Source: an uncultured beta proteobacterium (lineage in GTDB: Bacteria; Pseudomonadota; Gammaproteobacteria; Burkholderiales; Burkholderiaceae_A). Taken from it: DNA of 64,000 nt. A program made the position numbers and the translations under genes. Shown piece after piece: positions 56,080 through 64,000 of the stretch. Position 1 is the stretch's first letter, and each line of letters opens with the position of its first letter. Where the stretch lies: contig CACIGF010000001.1 of the NCBI GenBank assembly GCA_902586195.1, positions 186,001-250,000 on the forward strand, in the 5' to 3' direction. The notes under the pieces were generated by a model. The model saw nothing but the letters and a program-made list of their open reading frames with translations. It had not been told where the DNA came from and did no database searches.

Positions 56080-59000
56080 ATGCCTCGGAGAGAAGATATT
56101 GAGAAAATTTTAATCGTTGGCGCCGGCCCGATTGTCATAGGGCAGGCTTGCGAATTTGATTATTCTGGTGTTCAAGCCTGTAAAGCTCTCAAGGAAGAAG
56201 GTTATAAAGTTGTTCTAGTAAACAGCAATCCTGCTACGATTATGACAGATCCAGATATGGCAGATTCAGTTTATATCGAACCATTGAATACCATGGTGTT
56301 AAATCGAATATTTGAGTGTGAGAAACCGGACGCTATGTTAGCAACTATGGGTGGTCAAACTGCATTGAATTTGGCGTTAAAATGTTCTGAGACTGGTTCT
56401 CTCGAGAAGCATGGCGTAGAGTTAATTGGGGCAAAGAAAACTTCGATTCAGATTGCCGAAGACAGAAGTCTGTTTAAAATAGCGATGAATGAGCTGGGAC
56501 TTGAAACTGCTAAATCCGGACTAGCTCATTCACTAGAAGAGGCAGTCGAGGTACGCGAGTCAATCGCGAAGGTGACCAATGGAACTGGTTTTCCGGTCAT
56601 AATCCGACCAAGTTTCACATTGGGTGGGACTGGAGGAGGGATTGCCTTCAATGCTCAAGAATTTGATTCCATTTGTAGACGAGGCCTAGAAGTTTCTCCA
56701 GCAAAACAGTTGTTGATCGAAGAATCTTTAATTGGTTGGAAAGAATTTGAGATGGAGGTTGTCAGGGATAAAAATGATAATTGTATTATCGTTTGCTCAA
56801 TAGAAAATCTTGACCCAATGGGAGTACACACGGGTGATTCAATTACTGTTGCGCCTGCCCAGACGCTATCTGATAAAGAATTTCAAATTATGAGAAGTTC
56901 CTCAATAAACATATTGCGCAAAGTAGGTGTAGACACAGGCGGTTCAAATGTGCAATTTGCTGTAAACCCTTTTGATGGAAGAATGGTAGTGGTTGAAATG
57001 AATCCAAGAGTATCCAGGTCATCAGCGCTAGCATCTAAAGCCACTGGTTTTCCAATTGCAAAAGTTGCCGCAAAGCTAGCCGTGGGATATTGTCTAGACG
57101 AGCTTGCGAATGAGGTTACGGGCGGAAATATTCCGGCCTCATTTGAGCCGACTATTGATTACGTCGTTACAAAAATCCCTAGGTTTGCATTTGAAAAATT
57201 TCCGTTAGCGGAAGATAAGTTGACCACACAAATGAAATCAGTAGGGGAAGTGATGGCTATAGGAAGGACTTTTCAGGAATCATTTCAAAAAGCTTTGCGT
57301 GGACTGGAAACTGGCATAAATGGCTTAGAAGAACTAGGCCTGCAACAGGACGATTTAAAAAACCAATTAACACAGCCCAGTTCAACTCGTATTCTTGCTG
57401 TAGGAAATGCTTTTAGGGAAAACGTAACGGTCGAAGACGTATATATCGCAACAAAGATAGATAAATGGTTTTTAAATCAAATAAGAGAACTGATTTATAT
57501 TGAGCAAAATTTAAAAAAATTGGTAATATCCGACATTGATAGACCCATCATGACTGCATTGAAGCAAAGGGGCTTCTCCGATAGTCGACTGGCAAACCTT
57601 CTCGATGTTTCCGAAGCACAAGTTCGTAAAGTAAGGCATTCACTCGAAGTAAGGCCTGTATTTAAAAGAGTTGATACTTGCGCCGGGGAATTTGATTCGA
57701 CAACCTCATATTTCTATTCAACATATGAAGAAGAAGACGAGTCGCATCCCAGCAAAAATAAAAAAGTACTAATTTTAGGCGGAGGACCCAATAGGATTGG
57801 TCAGGGTATTGAGTTTGATTATTGTTGTGTTCATGCGGTTTTTGCGCTCAGGGCACTCGGGTTTGAAACCATCATGGTTAATTGTAACCCAGAGACAGTT
57901 TCGACGGATTACGATACTTCTGATAGGCTTTATTTTGAATCTTTAACGTTGGAAGATGTTCTTGAAATAATCCATAGAGAAAAGCCGCTGGGAGTGATTG
58001 TGCAATTCGGAGGCCAAACTCCTTTAAAGTTGGCTAAGGATTTAGAGGCCTCTGGAGTAAATATTCTAGGCACGAAACCAGAATTTATCGATTTAGCGGA
58101 GGATAGAGAACGTTTTCAAAATCTCTTAAAAAAGCTAGATCTGTTGCAGCCCCCTAATAGAATTGCGAGAACAGAGGAGGAAGCAACAATGTTTGCTAGA
58201 GAGCTTGGTTTTCCTCTCTTGGTTCGTCCAAGCTACGTATTGGGGGGAAGGGCGATGGAAATTGTTCAGGATGAAAAAGACCTTAAACAGTATTTTTCAG
58301 AGGCCGTAAAAGTTTCAAATGAATCGCCTGTCCTTCTGGATTGTTTTTTAAATGATGCTATCGAAGTGGATGTAGATTGTCTGTTTGACGGGAAAGATTT
58401 ATTTATCGGAGGAATTATGGAACATATTGAACGAGCTGGGGTTCATTCAGGTGACTCAGCGTGTTGCATTCCTCCATTTTCCCTAGACAAAAAGATTATT
58501 TCTCAAATTGAGCAACAAACCTCTATATTGGCACAGGCGCTTCAAGTTAGAGGCCTTATGAATATTCAGTTTGCTGTGCAAAATGGAGACGTATATGTTC
58601 TGGAAGTTAATCCCCGAGCTTCGAGGACAATTCCTTTCGTATCCAAAGCAATCGGCATGCCGTTGGCCAAGTTAGCCACTAAAATCATGTTGGACGTATC
58701 GTTGGATGCGCAAAATGTATCTGAAAATCGAGAATCTAAGTACTACGCTGTAAAAGAGGCTGTGTTCCCATTTTCTAAATTTATAGGAGTGGATACTATT
58801 TTGGGTCCAGAAATGAAATCAACTGGTGAAGTAATGGGAATTGGGAAAACATTCAGCGAAGCTTTCATAAAATCACAGTTAGCGGCAGGTATTCGTTTTC
58901 CAACAAAAATACCAGGAAAGCTTGCATTTATCAGTGTTCGTGATCATGATAAACCCGCCGTAGTAGATTTAGCAAGAAAACTGCAGATGTTGGGATTCGA

Positions 59001-59310
59001 TCTGGTTGCTACAAAAGGAACTGCTGAATATATTGGAAGTAGAGGTATTAAGGTGGAAACGGTAAAAAAGGTTACCGAAGGACGACCTCATATAGTTGAT
59101 AGGATAAAAAACGGACAAATTTCTTTTATCTTAAATACTGTGGAGGAAAGAAAGAGCGCGATAAAAGATTCGAGATCTATTCGCACCAGTGCTTTGAGTG
59201 AGAGTGTAACCACTTACACAACCCTTGCAGGCGCTAAAGCTGCAGTTGATGGGTTATCTTCGCTTGCGGCATCCAAGGTTGAAGTTTATGATTTAAAGTC
59301 ACTACACTGA
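56080..59310 (+). CDS. carB: Carbamoyl-phosphate synthase large subunit
   Basis: CarB joins bicarbonate, ammonia and two ATP into carbamoyl phosphate. The 1,076-residue product shows both ATP-grasp halves: [25 protein letters not shown] at the start and [25 protein letters not shown] in the middle, with [13 protein letters not shown] and [14 protein letters not shown], and a C-terminal MGS-like regulatory domain ([22 protein letters not shown]) that binds allosteric effectors. ATG 56080 follows AGAGAG. It is a complete copy in the carAB-greA unit. Confidence 0.98.
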   Translation: MPRREDIEKILIVGAGPIVIGQACEFDYSGVQACKALKEEGYKVVLVNSNPATIMTDPDMADSVYIEPLNTMVLNRIFECEKPDAMLATMGGQTALNLALKCSETGSLEKHGVELIGAKKTSIQIAEDRSLFKIAMNELGLETAKSGLAHSLEEAVEVRESIAKVTNGTGFPVIIRPSFTLGGTGGGIAFNAQEFDSICRRGLEVSPAKQLLIEESLIGWKEFEMEVVRDKNDNCIIVCSIENLDPMGVHTGDSITVAPAQTLSDKEFQIMRSSSINILRKVGVDTGGSNVQFAVNPFDGRMVVVEMNPRVSRSSALASKATGFPIAKVAAKLAVGYCLDELANEVTGGNIPASFEPTIDYVVTKIPRFAFEKFPLAEDKLTTQMKSVGEVMAIGRTFQESFQKALRGLETGINGLEELGLQQDDLKNQLTQPSSTRILAVGNAFRENVTVEDVYIATKIDKWFLNQIRELIYIEQNLKKLVISDIDRPIMTALKQRGFSDSRLANLLDVSEAQVRKVRHSLEVRPVFKRVDTCAGEFDSTTSYFYSTYEEEDESHPSKNKKVLILGGGPNRIGQGIEFDYCCVHAVFALRALGFETIMVNCNPETVSTDYDTSDRLYFESLTLEDVLEIIHREKPLGVIVQFGGQTPLKLAKDLEASGVNILGTKPEFIDLAEDRERFQNLLKKLDLLQPPNRIARTEEEATMFARELGFPLLVRPSYVLGGRAMEIVQDEKDLKQYFSEAVKVSNESPVLLDCFLNDAIEVDVDCLFDGKDLFIGGIMEHIERAGVHSGDSACCIPPFSLDKKIISQIEQQTSILAQALQVRGLMNIQFAVQNGDVYVLEVNPRASRTIPFVSKAIGMPLAKLATKIMLDVSLDAQNVSENRESKYYAVKEAVFPFSKFIGVDTILGPEMKSTGEVMGIGKTFSEAFIKSQLAAGIRFPTKIPGKLAFISVRDHDKPAVVDLARKLQMLGFDLVATKGTAEYIGSRGIKVETVKKVTEGRPHIVDRIKNGQISFILNTVEERKSAIKDSRSIRTSALSESVTTYTTLAGAKAAVDGLSSLAASKVEVYDLKSLH

Positions 59311-59317
59311 GAGCAAA

Positions 59318-59797
59318 ATGAATAGAACGCCTTTAACTAGCAACGGTTTTGATCAATTGAAGGAGGAGTTACATTTACTAAAGACTCAAGAGAGGCCGGC
59401 AGTTATTCAGTTAATAGCCGAGGCTAGAGCGCATGGCGATTTGTCCGAAAATGCTGAATATGATGCTGCCAAGGAAAAGCAATCTATGTTGGAGGGGCGG
59501 ATACAAGATTTAGAAAACAAAATATCTACAGCTGAGATCATTAATCCAACTGAATTGCAAAGGGATGGAAGGGTTGTTTTCGGTGTTATCGTAACCTTCA
59601 TTGATTTGAATACTGATGAGCAGTTCAAATACCAGATTGTAGGGGAGGATGAGGCCAATATACGCGAAGGGAAAATTTCTTATGTTAGTCCAATCGCTAG
59701 GGCATTAATCGGGAAAATAGAAGACGACATTACGGAATTCGATATTCCGTCAGGAAAAAGAGAAGTCCAGATTGTAAAAGTAGAATACGAAGTATAG
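59318..59797 (+). CDS. greA: GreA transcript cleavage factor
   Basis: GreA enters the secondary channel of backtracked RNA polymerase and induces transcript cleavage. The 159-residue product has the coiled coil with the catalytic tip (ARAHGDLSENAEYDAAKEKQ, acidic residues D and E) and the FKBP-like C-terminal domain ending in SPIARALIGK. Eight bases after carB, as in many proteobacteria. Confidence 0.97.
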   Translation: MNRTPLTSNGFDQLKEELHLLKTQERPAVIQLIAEARAHGDLSENAEYDAAKEKQSMLEGRIQDLENKISTAEIINPTELQRDGRVVFGVIVTFIDLNTDEQFKYQIVGEDEANIREGKISYVSPIARALIGKIEDDITEFDIPSGKREVQIVKVEYEV

Positions 59798-59809
59798 ATC
59801 ACCAAAAAA

Positions 59810-60421
59810 ATGGTGAAAAAAAAATGGTTGAACGAGTTTTTATCTGATAAGTATGTTAAAGATGCTAACCGAGAGGGGTTTCGGTCTAGAGCAGCCTTTA
59901 AATTGTTGGAAATTGATGAGGAGTTTGGTCTCTTTAATAATTGTTCAAGCGTACTTGATCTTGGTTGCGCGCCTGGTAGTTGGTTGCAAGTGGCTAAAAG
60001 AAAGACGAAGTCAAAAAGAACCGTTATTATAGGCGTTGATATACTTCGTTATAAATTGATTCAAGGGGTAACTCAAATTGAGGGGGATTTTCAGGATGAA
60101 TCCGCTCGCAAGAAAATACTTACAGCATTTAATGGCAGAAAAATCGACTTAATTTTATCTGATATGGCTCCAAATCTATCTGGAATTAAAGTTGTTGACG
60201 GGGAAAACATTTCCAACCTGGTTAACCTTGTTCTAGATTTCAGTCTAGAGAACTTGCATAAAAATGGTTGTGTTGTTGTGAAAGCTTTTGAAACTGGCAC
60301 TGGAAGCCGTGAATTTCGCAAAAAATTGGCTAACTACTTCGAAAAAGTATGGCTAAGGAAGCCATTGGCTTCCAAAAAAGTGTCCTCGGAGCAATTTCTT
60401 ATAGCAAAAACACTAAAATAA
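59810..60421 (+). CDS. rlmE: RlmE (FtsJ/RrmJ) 23S rRNA 2'-O-ribose methyltransferase
   Basis: RlmE methylates the 2'-O of U2552 in 23S rRNA during 50S assembly. The 203-residue product has FRSRAAFKLLEIDEEFGLF with the KDKE-type catalytic lysine, the SAM motif VLDLGCAPGSWLQVAKRK, LILSDMAPNLSG (catalytic Asp) and VVKAFETG. ATG 59810 is chosen. ftsH follows, in the common order. The small yhbY gene often found before rlmE is not present. Confidence 0.97.
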   Translation: MVKKKWLNEFLSDKYVKDANREGFRSRAAFKLLEIDEEFGLFNNCSSVLDLGCAPGSWLQVAKRKTKSKRTVIIGVDILRYKLIQGVTQIEGDFQDESARKKILTAFNGRKIDLILSDMAPNLSGIKVVDGENISNLVNLVLDFSLENLHKNGCVVVKAFETGTGSREFRKKLANYFEKVWLRKPLASKKVSSEQFLIAKTLK

Positions 60422-60491
60422 TAGTGTATTTAAAAACTTATTTGGAATATAGTTATCCAATCGAGCATTACTAACGAACTCGGGGTGTGAC

Positions 60492-62414
60492 TTGAATAAT
60501 ACTGTATCAAAAGTAGCAATATGGATGGTAATTGCCTTAATTCTCTTTTCTATATTTCGGCAATTTGACGGCAACAGGGGAATGAGTCGGGAGATTTCCT
60601 ATTCCCAATTTATGGAAGAAGCAAGACAAGGGGCTATTAAGTCGGCCGTTGTCGACGGTAGAACGGTTAGGGCCATGACCACTGATGATAGGCAACTTGT
60701 TGTAAATGCCCCACAAGATTTGTGGATGGTCTCCGATCTCATGAAATACGGGGTAATAGTATCAGCCAAACCTGAGGAGCAACCATCGTTGCTAATGAGC
60801 ATTTTTGTTTCATGGTTTCCAATGCTACTTTTAATAGCGGTATGGATTTTCTTTATGAGGCAAATGCAAGGTGGTGGTCGAGGAGGTGCTTTCTCATTTG
60901 GCAAGTCAAAGGCTCGCATGATTGATGAGAACAACAACGTAATTACCTTCTCGGATGTTGCTGGTTGTGATGAGGCCAAAGAAGATGTTACAGAATTGGT
61001 TGATTTTTTGCGCGATCCAACTAAATTTCAAAAGCTTGGAGGCAGAATACCTCGAGGGGTTTTAATGGTAGGCTCTCCTGGCACTGGAAAAACGCTACTT
61101 GCGAAAGCAATTGCCGGTGAAGCGAAAGTACCTTTTTTCTCTATTTCGGGCTCTGATTTTGTTGAAATGTTTGTTGGTGTCGGAGCGGCTCGAGTACGGG
61201 ACATGTTTGAGAACGCCAAAAAGCACTCGCCTTGCATTATTTTCATTGATGAGATAGACGCCGTTGGAAGGCAAAGAGGTGCCGGACTCGGCGGAGGAAA
61301 TGATGAGCGTGAGCAAACCCTAAATCAAATGTTAGTTGAGATGGATGGATTTGAAACCAACCAAGGAATTATTGTGATAGCTGCCACGAACAGGCCTGAC
61401 GTGCTAGATCCGGCTCTTTTAAGACCGGGCAGGTTTGATCGGCAAGTCGTTGTCCCACTTCCAGACGTTCGAGGAAGGGAGCAAATTCTCAAAGTTCACA
61501 TGAGAAAAGTTCCCGTTGCATCAGACGTCAAAGCAGATATATTGGCCAGGGGAACGCCCGGAATGTCAGGGGCAGACTTAGCTAACATCGTTAACGAGGC
61601 CGCTCTCTTTGCTGCGCGACGTAGCGGAAGAACGGTTGAAATGGATGATTTCGAAAAGGCTAAAGATAAGATTTTAATGGGTTCTGAGAGAAAATCTATA
61701 GTTATGCCTGAAGAAGAAAGGAAAAATACTGCTTATCACGAATCCGGTCATGCCATAGTTGCAAAAATGCTCCCTAAGACTGATCCAGTGCACAAGGTTA
61801 CTATCATTCCGAGGGGAAGGGCTCTTGGAGTTACTATGCAATTACCTGAGGGGGACAGATATAGCATGGACAAGGAACGGATTTTGAATACTATTGCAGT
61901 GTTATTTGGTGGGAGGATCGCTGAAGAAATCTTTATGGACCAAATGACAACCGGAGCCTCAAACGATTTTGAGAGGGCTACCCAGCTTGCTCGTGATATG
62001 GTTACTAGATACGGGATGAGTGATGCTTTGGGACCGATGGTATATGCGGAAAACGAAGGCGAAGTATTTCTTGGTAGAAGCATTACGAAAACTACTCATG
62101 TGTCTGAGTCAACTATGCAAAAAGTGGACTCTGAAATACGTAGGATTATTGACGAGCAGTATAAGGTAGCAAGAGACATCATAGAAAAAAATTCGGATAA
62201 GATGCATGCGATGGCAAAAGCCCTTTTAGAGTGGGAAACTATCGATGCTGAACAAATCGATGATATTGCTAAAGGAAAAGAGCCTAGGCCGCCGAAAGAC
62301 ACACTCAAGTCTGGTCCCGAAAACGACGGTGGGAACAGTCCAAACTCGGGAGGAGGCTCAAATGCCAAAAGCGGCAATCAAACTCCACCGGATGCTGTTA
62401 CAGCCACCAACTGA
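60492..62414 (+). CDS. ftsH: FtsH membrane AAA+ zinc protease
   Basis: FtsH degrades misfolded membrane proteins and some regulators, gated by HflKC. The 640-residue product starts at TTG 60492 ([26 protein letters not shown]), has two membrane helices (about 8-24 and 101-122), Walker A GSPGTGKT at 194-201 (Ser where Pro is usual), Walker [10 protein letters not shown], the [24 protein letters not shown] and the zinc motif HESGH at 416-420. The C-terminus is a disordered Gly/Asn tail. folP follows after a hairpin. Confidence 0.97.
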   Translation: MNNTVSKVAIWMVIALILFSIFRQFDGNRGMSREISYSQFMEEARQGAIKSAVVDGRTVRAMTTDDRQLVVNAPQDLWMVSDLMKYGVIVSAKPEEQPSLLMSIFVSWFPMLLLIAVWIFFMRQMQGGGRGGAFSFGKSKARMIDENNNVITFSDVAGCDEAKEDVTELVDFLRDPTKFQKLGGRIPRGVLMVGSPGTGKTLLAKAIAGEAKVPFFSISGSDFVEMFVGVGAARVRDMFENAKKHSPCIIFIDEIDAVGRQRGAGLGGGNDEREQTLNQMLVEMDGFETNQGIIVIAATNRPDVLDPALLRPGRFDRQVVVPLPDVRGREQILKVHMRKVPVASDVKADILARGTPGMSGADLANIVNEAALFAARRSGRTVEMDDFEKAKDKILMGSERKSIVMPEEERKNTAYHESGHAIVAKMLPKTDPVHKVTIIPRGRALGVTMQLPEGDRYSMDKERILNTIAVLFGGRIAEEIFMDQMTTGASNDFERATQLARDMVTRYGMSDALGPMVYAENEGEVFLGRSITKTTHVSESTMQKVDSEIRRIIDEQYKVARDIIEKNSDKMHAMAKALLEWETIDAEQIDDIAKGKEPRPPKDTLKSGPENDGGNSPNSGGGSNAKSGNQTPPDAVTATN

Positions 62415-62445
62415 TTCAAAGTCTTTTTTTCAATTTATAATACGA

Positions 62446-62472
62446 GTGGGATGCTTGTAAACAGCATCCCAC
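62446..62472. terminator. Hairpin between ftsH and folP
   Basis: GTGGGATGCT (62446-62455) and AGCATCCCAC (62463-62472) form a perfect 10-base stem with a 7-base loop. Only AAATATTT follows, so as a terminator it is weak; it may reduce read-through from ftsH to folP or protect the 3' end. Confidence 0.55.
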
Positions 62473-62501
62473 AAATATTTGGATGACCGGGAGACAATTA
62501 G

Positions 62502-63398
62502 TTGACAATAACCCCCTCGAAGAATCATATTTTTAATTGCGGTAGATTTAATCTTTCTTTAGAAAGTCCCCTGATAATGGGGATTTTAAACTTAACCCCC
62601 GACTCGTTTTCTGATGGAGGAACGTTGGGGACTCCTGATCTGGCTATGAAGAGGGCGGAAAGCATGATCTCTGATGGAGCCGATATAATCGATCTTGGGG
62701 GAGAGAGTACTAGGCCTGGAGCAGAAAAAATTCCACTGGAAGAAGAGTGGAGACGAGTAGAAGAAGTTTTGACAAAAATTCTGAAGTTAGAGATCCCCGT
62801 TTCTATAGATACTATGAAGCCAGAGATTATGATCAGGGCTGCAGAAATGGGGGTGGATATAATAAATGACGTCTCTGGATTTAGGTCAAAAGAGGCTCTT
62901 GGTTTTGTAAAAGCAATGAAAAAAACGCGGATTGGTTTTTGTATCATGCACATGCAGGGTGATCCACAAACTATGCAGGACAGTCCGCGGTACGGTGATG
63001 TTGTTTCTGAAGTTGAATTTTTTTTGCAAGGAAAGATGAATGAATTTCGGAAATACGGAATTTCAGATGATAGGATTTTAATCGATCCAGGTTTTGGGTT
63101 CGGAAAGACTTCACAACATAATCTTTCACTTTTAAAAGAAATATCAAGGTTAAGTAAAAGTTGCCCTGTACTAGTTGGATTGTCAAGAAAAAGAATAATT
63201 TCAGAACTTTCTAAACGCAAAAGTGAACCGTCCGATAGACTGGGAGGTAGCTTGGCAACGGCTATTTGGAGTGCAATGCAGGGTGCTTCTGTACTTAGAG
63301 TACATGATGTCAAGGAAACAAAAGAGATGATCACCGTCTATAAAGCTTTGGGAGGAGACGACATATTTTCTGGCAAGGGTAATGAAAAACGGTCTTGA
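62502..63398 (+). CDS. folP: Dihydropteroate synthase
   Basis: FolP joins p-aminobenzoate to the pterin pyrophosphate in folate synthesis and is the sulfonamide target. The 298-residue product has IMGILNLTPDSFSDGG, ADIIDLGGESTRPGA, VSIDTMKPE, DPGFGFGK and VLVGLSRKRII, all standard. TTG 62502 follows GGGAGA. It overlaps the glmM start by 17 bases, in the conserved ftsH-folP-glmM order. Confidence 0.97.
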   Translation: MTITPSKNHIFNCGRFNLSLESPLIMGILNLTPDSFSDGGTLGTPDLAMKRAESMISDGADIIDLGGESTRPGAEKIPLEEEWRRVEEVLTKILKLEIPVSIDTMKPEIMIRAAEMGVDIINDVSGFRSKEALGFVKAMKKTRIGFCIMHMQGDPQTMQDSPRYGDVVSEVEFFLQGKMNEFRKYGISDDRILIDPGFGFGKTSQHNLSLLKEISRLSKSCPVLVGLSRKRIISELSKRKSEPSDRLGGSLATAIWSAMQGASVLRVHDVKETKEMITVYKALGGDDIFSGKGNEKRS

Positions 63399-64000
63399 AT
63401 TTGGTACTGATGGAATCCGTGGTTCTGTCTCTGAAAAGGAAATTTCTCCGGAGTTTGCGCTCAAACTTGGAATAGCCACTGGGGTTACTCTAAAAACTAG
63501 CAGAGAAACAGTTGACGTAGTAATTGGGCAGGATACAAGGTCATCTGGGGATATGTTAGCAAGCGCTTTTTCTAGCGGGCTTAATCAGGCTGGAGTTAAT
63601 GTATTCAACGTCGGAATAATGCCAAGCCCTGCTGTGGCATTTCTTACAAAATCAATTGGTGCCAACGTTGGAGTTGTGGTGAGCGCATCCCACAATATGT
63701 TTCGAGATAATGGGTTTAAATTTTTTAGCGGTTCAGGAAAAAAAATTCCAGAATTAATGGAAAGGAAAATTCAAGAAAGTTTGAAGTTAAAATATGTCAT
63801 CGACCCCTGTAAATTGGGGACGCAAAAAAAAATACAAGATGCTGACGGTAGATACATTGAATTTTGTAAATCTTGTTTTCCAAGAAATTTATCCCTTAAG
63901 GGCAAGAAAATCGTTTTAGATGCTGCGAATGGAGCTGCATCATTTTGTGCGGGAAAGATTCTAAGCGAACTCGGAGCTGAAGTTATTGAAATAGGTAACA
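63382..64000 (+). CDS. glmM: Phosphoglucosamine mutase (partial)
   Basis: GlmM turns glucosamine-6-phosphate into glucosamine-1-phosphate for UDP-GlcNAc and peptidoglycan. The first 206 residues are here: LEFGTDGIRGSVSEKEISPEFALKLG, the active phosphoserine in SASHNMFRDNGFKFF (Ser103) and the start of domain 2. ATG 63382 follows AAGGGT and overlaps folP by 17 bases. The rest is cut by the window edge. Confidence 0.95.
   Translation, partial: MKNGLEFGTDGIRGSVSEKEISPEFALKLGIATGVTLKTSRETVDVVIGQDTRSSGDMLASAFSSGLNQAGVNVFNVGIMPSPAVAFLTKSIGANVGVVVSASHNMFRDNGFKFFSGSGKKIPELMERKIQESLKLKYVIDPCKLGTQKKIQDADGRYIEFCKSCFPRNLSLKGKKIVLDAANGAASFCAGKILSELGAEVIEIGN

Noticed and set aside
62525-63334. 269-codon open frame opposite folP
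   Set aside because: Antisense shadow of a certain gene; composition is Ser/Ile/Pro-rich with no domain.

Overview
The window is ordinary chromosomal DNA from a flagellated, AT-rich proteobacterium that is most likely a betaproteobacterium. Three protein-level signs support this, judged from memory without a search: Rho carries beta-type signatures ([38 protein letters not shown]), bL19 ends in the beta-type [14 protein letters not shown] tail, and IspG is the long form (about 417 residues). Gene order agrees: ndk-rlmN-ispG-hisS-yfgM-bamB-der-hfq-hflX-hflK-hflC-hisZ/purA, trxA-rho-rpmE, surE-pcm-nlpD, and carAB-greA-rlmE-ftsH-folP-glmM. I see no insertion sequence, prophage, CRISPR array or rRNA operon. 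Genes are tightly packed and several start with TTG.

1-10.6 kb, flagellar region. fliK-fliL-fliM run leftward (fliM is cut by the window edge) and flhA-flhF-flhG-fliA run rightward from a shared intergenic region holding two inverted sigma-54 (-24/-12) elements. Downstream are two genes of unknown function and fliS. The second unknown gene and fliS each have a sigma-28 (FliA)-like promoter, so the arrangement looks like an RpoN to FliA hierarchy. FlhF has lost most of its GTPase motifs.

10.6-25.2 kb, mixed housekeeping and accessory genes. A 588-base non-coding stretch with two palindromes is followed by ridA, an OxyR with both redox cysteines, cysM, trhO, an unknown 366-residue protein with an excellent sigma-54 promoter, a haloacid dehalogenase, a small cytochrome c, a PQQ-type sugar dehydrogenase, ung, tRNA-Arg(CCU), a small secreted Cys-containing protein, dusA, a DUF2069 gene, wrbA, a CBS-domain gene, surE-pcm-nlpD and a BI-1 family membrane protein. 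No rpoS follows nlpD.

25.4-41.9 kb, the long conserved core cluster: nucleotide metabolism, isoprenoid synthesis, translation, outer-membrane assembly (BamB), ribosome GTPases, Hfq and HflKC. It contains a single open frame fusing HisZ to PurA. After tRNA-Leu(CAG) come a short RNase R without its N-terminal helix-turn-helix domain, and rlmB.

41.9-64 kb: mltB, the rpsP-rimM-trmD-rplS ribosome operon, a CobD/CbiB-like gene, rsgA, orn, a large membrane glycosyltransferase, rpmE, rho and trxA. Next are a 22-A homopolymer, the 4.5S/SRP RNA, and dnaX, which apparently starts at AUU and has an A10-G tract at the tau/gamma boundary. ybaB, recR, a MAPEG protein, carAB, greA, rlmE, ftsH, folP and the start of glmM complete the window.

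The most noteworthy observations are the HisZ-PurA fusion, the AUU start and slippery A10 tract of dnaX, the sigma-54 and sigma-28 promoter signatures that tie two uncharacterised proteins to motility regulation, and the degenerate FlhF.
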